Assembly (NCBI RefSeq): GCF_008693385.1 | Contig: NZ_CP044065.1 | Location: forward strand, 1,612,001-1,676,000 | Length of the DNA: 64,000 nt | Direction: 5' to 3' | DNA from: Cupriavidus pauculus | GTDB taxonomy: Bacteria > Pseudomonadota > Gammaproteobacteria > Burkholderiales > Burkholderiaceae | Shown: one piece after another, positions 59,075 through 64,000 of the stretch | How positions within the stretch are numbered: the stretch's first letter is position 1 | Layout of the letters: every line of letters begins with the position of its first letter | Made by a program: the position numbers and the translations under genes | Notes under the pieces: generated by a model | Database searches by the model: none | What the model was told of the DNA's origin: nothing | What the model saw: only the letters and a program-made list of their open reading frames with translations

Positions 59075-59785
59075 TCAAACGTGCACCAGCGTACCTTCGT
59101 CCTCACCCTGGATCACACGAAGCAGCGCGCCCGGCTTGACGATCGAGAAAACCTTGATCGGCAGCTTCTGGTCGCGGCACAGCGCGAACGCCGTGGCGTC
59201 CATGACCTGCAGGTTGCGGGAAATCGCCTCGTCGAACGAGATCGTCGTGTAGCGCGTGGCGCTGGGATCCTTCTTCGGGTCGGCCGTGTACACGCCGTCC
59301 ACCTTGGTGGCCTTGAGCACGATCTCGGCGCCGATCTCGGCGCCGCGCAGCGCGGCGGCCGTGTCGGTCGTGAAGAACGGGTTGCCGGTACCGGCCGCGA
59401 AAATCACGACCTTGCCTTCTTCGAGCTGGCGGATGGCGCGGGGGCGGATATAGGGCTCGACCACCTGGTCCATGCGCAGCGCGGACTGGACCCGGCCTTC
59501 GATATTGGCGTGACGCATGGCGTCCTGCAGGGCCAGCGCGTTCATCATCGTGGCCAGCATGCCCATGTAGTCGGCCGTCGCGCGGTCCATCCCGGCGGCA
59601 CCGCCAGCCACGCCGCGGAAGATATTGCCGCCGCCGATGACCACGGCCACCTGGACGCCCAGCTTCACGATCTCGGCGATGTCGTTGACCATGCTTTCGA
59701 TGGTGGAGCGGTTGATGCCGAAGGCATCGTCGCCCATCAGGGCCTCACCGGACAGTTTCAGAAGGACGCGCTTGTAGGCTGGCAT
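59075..59785 (-). CDS. pyrH: UMP kinase
   Basis: 236 residues; ATP-dependent UMP to UDP, allosteric hexamer of the amino acid kinase fold. [19 protein letters not shown] at the N-terminus, [13 protein letters not shown] and [21 protein letters not shown] are typical. ATG 59785 has GAGG 6 bases upstream; an in-frame GTG two codons earlier is too close to it. Between tsf and frr as in most proteobacteria. Confidence 0.97.
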   Translation of the reverse strand: MPAYKRVLLKLSGEALMGDDAFGINRSTIESMVNDIAEIVKLGVQVAVVIGGGNIFRGVAGGAAGMDRATADYMGMLATMMNALALQDAMRHANIEGRVQSALRMDQVVEPYIRPRAIRQLEEGKVVIFAAGTGNPFFTTDTAAALRGAEIGAEIVLKATKVDGVYTADPKKDPSATRYTTISFDEAISRNLQVMDATAFALCRDQKLPIKVFSIVKPGALLRVIQGEDEGTLVHV

Positions 59786-59936
59786 GTTCACCCTCGGGCA
59801 AATTTAACTGGGAAACGCCGGTCGTAACCGGTTTTCGTCGTGACCCGGGGTGCCGGATCACGACGAAAACTGGCTGCTTGAACAGTGCTGGTGCAGTGCT
59901 ACTTGTGCAGAGGGGCACCTTGCGGCGCCCCTCGGC

Positions 59937-59942
59937 ATTATA
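59937..59942 (-). promoter_or_regulatory. Possible pyrH internal promoter (-10)
   Basis: On the minus strand this reads TATAAT, about 150 bases before the pyrH start. No good -35 is seen. A GC-rich hairpin (59910-59933) follows it in the transcript. Confidence 0.35.
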
Positions 59943-59993
59943 CGGTGGCAGCGTTGGGAGTCCGCATGGAACGCCCGCTTGCCACCCGGAACA

Positions 59994-60872
59994 TCAGCCC
60001 TTCTGGGCAGCGGCCACCTGGGCAGCCACTTCGGCAGCGAAGTCGTCCTGCTTCTTCTCGATGCCCTCGCCCACCACGAACAGCGTGAAGCCCTTCACGG
60101 TCGTGTTGGCGGCCTTCAGCATCTGCTCGACGGTCTGCTTGTCGTTCTTCACGAACGGCTGGTTCAGCAGCGAGACTTCCTTCAGGTACTTCTGGACCGA
60201 ACCCTCGACCATCTTGGAGACGATCTCGGCCGGCTTGCCCGATTCGGCAGCCTTCTGCTCGGCGATGCTGCGCTCCTTGGCGATCAGCTCGGCCGGCACG
60301 TCGTTCGACGACAGCGACACGGGCTTCATGGCGGCCACGTGCATGGCCACGTCCTTGGCAGCGGTTTCGTCGCCGTCGAACTCCACGACCACGCCGATAC
60401 GCGTGCCGTGCAGGTACGAGGCCAGCTTGCCGCCGTTGGCGTAGCGCTTGAAGCGGCGGATCGCCAGGTTTTCACCGATCTTGCCGATCAGCGCGGTACG
60501 CGTGGCTTCCACCGACACGCCGTCGATCTCGAGCGCCGACAGGGCGGCCACGTCGGCCGGGTTCTGCTTGGCGATCAGTTCGGCGATCTTGGCCGAGAAG
60601 GCCAGGAAGTCGTCGTTCTTCGACACGAAGTCGGTTTCGCAGTTCAGCTCGACCAGCGCGCCGGTCGTGCCGTCGATGAACGTGGCGACCACGCCTTCGG
60701 CGGTCACGCGCGAAGCGGCCTTGCTGGCCTTGTTACCCAGCTTGACGCGCAGCAGCTCTTCGGCCTTTTCCAGGTTGCCATCGGCTTCCGTCAGGGCCTT
60801 CTTGCATTCCATCATCGGCGCGTCGGTCTTCGCGCGCAGTTCTGCAACCATGCTTGCGGTAATTGCCGCCAT
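59994..60872 (-). CDS. tsf: Elongation factor Ts
   Basis: 292 residues; nucleotide exchange factor for EF-Tu. N-terminal domain [34 protein letters not shown], then [15 protein letters not shown] and the core and coiled-coil domains. Follows rpsB after a strong terminator-like hairpin, so its level depends partly on read-through from rpsB, as in E. coli. Confidence 0.97.
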   Translation of the reverse strand: MAAITASMVAELRAKTDAPMMECKKALTEADGNLEKAEELLRVKLGNKASKAASRVTAEGVVATFIDGTTGALVELNCETDFVSKNDDFLAFSAKIAELIAKQNPADVAALSALEIDGVSVEATRTALIGKIGENLAIRRFKRYANGGKLASYLHGTRIGVVVEFDGDETAAKDVAMHVAAMKPVSLSSNDVPAELIAKERSIAEQKAAESGKPAEIVSKMVEGSVQKYLKEVSLLNQPFVKNDKQTVEQMLKAANTTVKGFTLFVVGEGIEKKQDDFAAEVAAQVAAAQKG

Positions 60873-60937
60873 TTTTCACTCCTTGGATGTCACCGGCGGG
60901 AAAGGGTACGCACCGCGGATGACAGCTTGATAGTTTG

Positions 60938-60964
60938 AAAAAAGGGGGCGACGGATGTGCCCCC
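60938..60964 (-). terminator. Terminator/attenuator between rpsB and tsf
   Basis: Read on the minus strand: GGGGGC, 9-base loop, GCCCCC, TTTTTT. This is a good intrinsic terminator 64 bases after the rpsB stop, and would set the rpsB:tsf ratio by partial read-through. Confidence 0.8.
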
Positions 60965-61028
60965 TGTTTCGGGGTTCGACCCCCGATTTCCCGGCATGGG
61001 CGCCGCCAGGGCGCCCGTGCCCGGAACA

Positions 61029-61772
61029 TCAGCCTTCTTGCACTTCTACGAATTCGTCGCCTTCGCGAGCGGCTTCCACCACTTCCTGCACGGCGTTCGC
61101 ACGGCCTTCCAGGATCGCGTCGGCCACGCCGCGCACGTACAGTGCCACAGCCTTGCTCGAGTCGTCGTTACCCGGAATCACGTAATCGATGCCTTCCGGC
61201 GAGTGGTTCGTATCGACCACGCCGATCACGGGAATGCCCAGCTTGTTGGCTTCGGTGATGGCGATCTTGTGGTAGCCGACATCCACCACGAAGATGGCGT
61301 CAGGAATGCCGCCCATGTCCTTGATGCCGCCGATCGACTTCTGCAGCTTGGTCATTTCGCGCTCGAACATCAGCGCTTCCTTCTTGCTCATGGTTTCCAG
61401 CGCGCCGGCTTCCTTGGCGGCTTCCATGTCCTTCAGGCGCTTGATCGAGATCTTGACCGTCTTGTGGTTGGTCAGCATGCCGCCGAGCCAGCGGGCATCG
61501 ACGTAAGGCATGCCGGCACGGCCAGCTTCCTCGGCGAGGACTTCGCGCGACTGGCGCTTGGTGCCCACGAAAAGGATGGTGCCGCGGTTTGCAGCCAGCT
61601 GACGCACATACTTCAGTGCGTCCTGGAACATCGGCAGCGTCTTTTCGAGGTTGATGATGTGAATCTTGTTGCGATGGCCGAAGATGAAGGGGGCCATCTT
61701 CGGGTTCCAGAAGCGGGTCTGGTGGCCAAAGTGGCAACCGGCTTCCAGCATTTCGCGCATGGTCACGGACAT
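61029..61772 (-). CDS. rpsB: 30S ribosomal protein S2
   Basis: 247 residues. [63 protein letters not shown] and the [23 protein letters not shown] block are diagnostic. It is the first gene of the translation operon, preceded by a 160-170 base leader with strong secondary structure and a good promoter. S2 represses its own leader in many bacteria. Confidence 0.98.
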   Translation of the reverse strand: MSVTMREMLEAGCHFGHQTRFWNPKMAPFIFGHRNKIHIINLEKTLPMFQDALKYVRQLAANRGTILFVGTKRQSREVLAEEAGRAGMPYVDARWLGGMLTNHKTVKISIKRLKDMEAAKEAGALETMSKKEALMFEREMTKLQKSIGGIKDMGGIPDAIFVVDVGYHKIAITEANKLGIPVIGVVDTNHSPEGIDYVIPGNDDSSKAVALYVRGVADAILEGRANAVQEVVEAAREGDEFVEVQEG

Positions 61773-61802
61773 GTGAGGTGCTCCAATAGGGTTGGGTCTG
61801 AA

Positions 61803-61847
61803 GTCCGCCCCGACATTCCTGAAAAGGAACACCCCGGATGGGCGGAC
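61803..61847 (-). promoter_or_regulatory. Structured rpsB 5' leader (candidate autoregulatory element)
   Basis: An outer stem (GTCCGCCC pairing GGGCGGAC) encloses an inner stem (TTCCT pairing AGGAA). The position, 30-75 bases before the rpsB start within a leader of about 165 bases, matches where S2 leader elements sit in other bacteria. The remaining 61773-62086 gap contains the rpsB promoter and nothing else clear. Confidence 0.45.
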
Positions 61848-61945
61848 AAGCGATTTACAAAAAGTTCCGAGTAATGCTCTCAAGCATTCGCTCTCGAGTA
61901 CGACTCCGCTGCCTGCAACGGCAACCGTCAGCAAGGCAGCCCGCG

Positions 61946-61975
61946 ATTGTAGCAACAAATCGGCATTTCCTTCAA
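61946..61975 (-). promoter_or_regulatory. rpsB promoter
   Basis: On the minus strand: TTGAAG, 18-base spacer, TACAAT preceded by TGC (extended -10). It lies about 175 bases before the rpsB start, giving a long leader. Confidence 0.75.
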
Positions 61976-62086
61976 GCGGGCCAGCAAATCCCTGCCAACC
62001 GCCCGGGTTGGTGAGATAATCTTACTTTGCGATTCGATTTCCGACGAGGTCTTTATGATCTTGTCGTCACATTTTCACAGCGCAGC

Positions 62087-62905
62087 ATGAGCATCTACCT
62101 GAATACGGCCGACGACGTCGCGCAAATGCGCGTGGCCTGCCGTCTGGCCTCCGAGGTTCTCGACTACATTACCCCGCACGTCAAGGCCGGCGTGACCACG
62201 GGCGAACTCGATCGCCTGTGCCATGCCTATATGCGCGACGTGCAGGGCACGGTGCCGGCCCCGCTGAACTATGCGCCGCCGGGCTACCCGCCCTTCCCTG
62301 GCGCCATCTGCACGTCCGTCAACGACGTGATCTGCCACGGCATTCCCGGTGACCGCGTGCTCAAGAACGGCGATGTCGTGAACCTCGACATCACCGTGAT
62401 CACGAAAGAAGGCTATTACGGCGACACCAGCCGCATGTTCGTCGTCGGCGAGGGTTCCATCCTCGCCAAGCGCCTGGCGCAGGTGACCTACGAATGCATG
62501 TGGAAAGGCATCCAGCAGGTGCGCAACGGCGCGCGCCTCGGCGATATCGGCCATGCCATCCAGACGCATGCGGAAGCGGCCGGCTACAGCGTGGTGCGCG
62601 AGTATTGCGGCCACGGTATCGGGAAGAACTTCCACGAGGATCCGCAGATCCTCCATTACGGCCGTCCGGGCACCGGCGCCGAGATCAAGAGCGGCATGAT
62701 CTTCACGGTGGAGCCGATGATCAACGCGGGCAAGCGCGACATCCGCACGATGCCCGACCACTGGACCGTCAAGACGCGCGACCGCAGCCTGTCCGCGCAA
62801 TGGGAACATACCGTGCTGGTCACCGACACCGGCTACGAGGTGCTGACGTTATCGGCGGGGTCGCCGGTACCGCCTCCCTTTATTACCGAACCCGTCGCGG
62901 CCTGA
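62087..62905 (+). CDS. map: Methionine aminopeptidase type I
   Basis: 272 residues; removes the N-terminal Met from nascent proteins. The five metal ligands are in NLDITV and YGDTSR (Asp), [11 protein letters not shown] (His), TVEPMIN (Glu) and WEHTVLV (Glu). ATG 62087 ([10 protein letters not shown]) gives the family start; an upstream ATG at 62027 would add 20 unrelated residues. Divergent from rpsB, as commonly seen. Confidence 0.95.
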   Translation: MSIYLNTADDVAQMRVACRLASEVLDYITPHVKAGVTTGELDRLCHAYMRDVQGTVPAPLNYAPPGYPPFPGAICTSVNDVICHGIPGDRVLKNGDVVNLDITVITKEGYYGDTSRMFVVGEGSILAKRLAQVTYECMWKGIQQVRNGARLGDIGHAIQTHAEAAGYSVVREYCGHGIGKNFHEDPQILHYGRPGTGAEIKSGMIFTVEPMINAGKRDIRTMPDHWTVKTRDRSLSAQWEHTVLVTDTGYEVLTLSAGSPVPPPFITEPVAA

Positions 62906-62922
62906 GGCCGCAAACGATACCG

Positions 62923-62945
62923 GGGCGCCGACGATGGCGCCCTTT
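62923..62945 (+). terminator. Weak terminator hairpin between map and glnD
   Basis: GGGCGCC, 6-base loop, GGCGCCC followed by TTT. Stable stem but a short T-run, so partial termination is likely. It covers an ATG at 62934 that could otherwise start glnD. Confidence 0.45.
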
Positions 62946-62981
62946 GTGCTTTCAGCCGTGAAGAATTCACTCGCCCACGCC

Positions 62982-64000
62982 ATGGACACCACGCCGGAAC
63001 TGCTGCTCTGCCAACGCGTCCGCGACAGGCTGCGTGCCGACAAGCAGGCGCTGTTCGCCGAATTCGATGCGAGCAACCAGGTGCATCCGCTCGTCACGAA
63101 GCTGCGCCGCGCCGTGGACGCCGCGCTGATCGAGGCGTGGACCGGACTCGGGCTGCCGCGCGATGCCGCGCTGGTGGCCGTCGGCGGCTACGGCCGCGGC
63201 GAACTGTTTCCGTACTCGGACGTGGACGTGCTGCTGCTGTTGCGCGGGGAGCCCGATGCGGACACGGCCTCGCGGCTCGAGCGGTTTATCGGCCTGTGCT
63301 GGGACCTCGGGCTCGAGATCGGGTCCTCGGTACGGACCGTGGACGACTGCATCCGCGAGTCGGCGGCCGATATCACGATCCGCACCTCGCTGCTCGAGGC
63401 GCGCCTGCTGACGGGCAGCCGCAAGCTGTTCGACGAACTGCGCGCGCGCTACGACGCGGACATGGATGCCGGCGACTTCTTCCAGGCCAAGCTGCTGGAA
63501 ATGCGCCAGCGCCATGCGAAGTACCAGGACACGCCCTACGCGCTCGAACCGAACTGCAAGGAAAGCCCGGGCGGCCTGCGCGACCTGCAGGTCATCCTCT
63601 GGATGACGCAGGCGGCCGGCCTCGGCGACAGCTGGAAACAGCTGTTCGAACGCGGACTGCTGACCGAGCGCGAAGCGCAGGAACTGACGCGTAACGAACG
63701 TCTGCTGCGCACGATCCGCGCGCGGCTCCATCTGCTGGCCGGGCGCCGGCAGGACGTGCTCGTGTTCGACCTGCAGACGGCGCTGGCCGAGGCCTTCGGC
63801 TATCGCCAGAACAACCACAAGCGCGCGAGCGAGCAGCTGATGCGCCGGTACTACTGGGCGGCCAAGGCGGTCACGCAGCTCAACAGCGTGCTGCTGCTCA
63901 ATATCGAGGCGATGCTGTTCCCGAGCGAGTCCAAGGTGACGCGCGTGCTGAACGATCGCTTCGTCGAGCGCCAGGGCATGCTCGAGATCACGAGCGACGA
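62982..64000 (+). CDS. glnD: Bifunctional [protein-PII] uridylyltransferase/uridylyl-removing enzyme, N-terminal part
   Basis: First about 340 residues of the nitrogen-status sensor that uridylylates PII proteins when glutamine is low. The nucleotidyltransferase motif [21 protein letters not shown] starts near residue 67, and the PII-UTase block ([27 protein letters not shown]) follows. The gene continues past the window's end, so the HD and ACT domains are not visible. ATG 62982 is chosen; a GTG at 62958 and an ATG at 62934 are in frame and possible, none having a clear ribosome-binding site. Confidence 0.93.
   Translation, partial: MDTTPELLLCQRVRDRLRADKQALFAEFDASNQVHPLVTKLRRAVDAALIEAWTGLGLPRDAALVAVGGYGRGELFPYSDVDVLLLLRGEPDADTASRLERFIGLCWDLGLEIGSSVRTVDDCIRESAADITIRTSLLEARLLTGSRKLFDELRARYDADMDAGDFFQAKLLEMRQRHAKYQDTPYALEPNCKESPGGLRDLQVILWMTQAAGLGDSWKQLFERGLLTEREAQELTRNERLLRTIRARLHLLAGRRQDVLVFDLQTALAEAFGYRQNNHKRASEQLMRRYYWAAKAVTQLNSVLLLNIEAMLFPSESKVTRVLNDRFVERQGMLEITSD

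Noticed and set aside
60970..60985. CGGGGTTCGACCCCCG, like a tRNA T-arm
   Set aside because: The GTTCGA loop is suggestive, but no acceptor, D- or anticodon stems can be placed around it, and it lies directly next to the rpsB-tsf terminator. It is probably part of the same structured spacer.

Overview
The window is a GC-rich stretch of a beta-proteobacterial chromosome, most likely Burkholderiaceae and probably Cupriavidus or a close relative. The evidence is the gene order rpsB-tsf-pyrH-frr-uppS-cdsA-dxr-rseP-bamA-ompH-lpxD-fabZ-lpxA-lpxB-rnhB, three Bug (TctC-type) periplasmic binding proteins, five LysR regulators, and the guaB/guaA and ppsA/ppsR arrangements. No rRNA, tRNA, insertion sequence, prophage or CRISPR array was found.

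Left part, about 1-31 kb, is accessory and catabolic. After a porin tail comes a 114-residue gene with a promoter inside two perfect LexA boxes; its product ends in a sliding-clamp-binding-like pentapeptide. A first catabolic cluster follows (TPP enzyme, Bug protein, Ldh-type dehydrogenase, HpaI aldolase, tartronate-semialdehyde-reductase-like enzyme, LysR). Next are a lipoprotein PQQ-dehydrogenase-like protein, a GFA protein, an MFS pump with its LysR regulator, and a cluster that looks built to use N-blocked D- or beta-amino acids (D-carbamoylase, D-aminoacylase, Bug protein, class III aminotransferase, BKACE enzyme, RpiR and LysR regulators). From 21 to 31 kb are short-chain dehydrogenases with LysR/AraC regulators and two toxin-antitoxin-like modules: a HicA-like/HTH pair whose first gene is frameshifted, and an AbiEii-like nucleotidyltransferase with a winged-helix regulator whose 5' end lies in nested palindromes. 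An orphan copy of the HTH protein's N-terminal domain lies 2.3 kb from its relative.

Middle part, about 31-46 kb: guaA, a small membrane protein and guaB; a DMT exporter; a DUF4124 protein; rnfH-ratA divergent from smpB; a sigma-54 PrpR-type activator divergent from a PEP-mutase/isocitrate-lyase-family lyase and a Bug protein, with a clear -24/-12 promoter; then ppsA divergent from its regulator ppsR across a long inverted repeat.

Right part, about 46-64 kb, is the conserved housekeeping run on the minus strand: rRNA methyltransferase, rnhB, lipid A genes, outer-membrane assembly (ompH, bamA, rseP), isoprenoid/phospholipid/cell-wall genes (dxr, cdsA, uppS), and translation/nucleotide genes (frr, pyrH, tsf, rpsB). 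Divergent to these are map and the start of glnD, which runs off the window.
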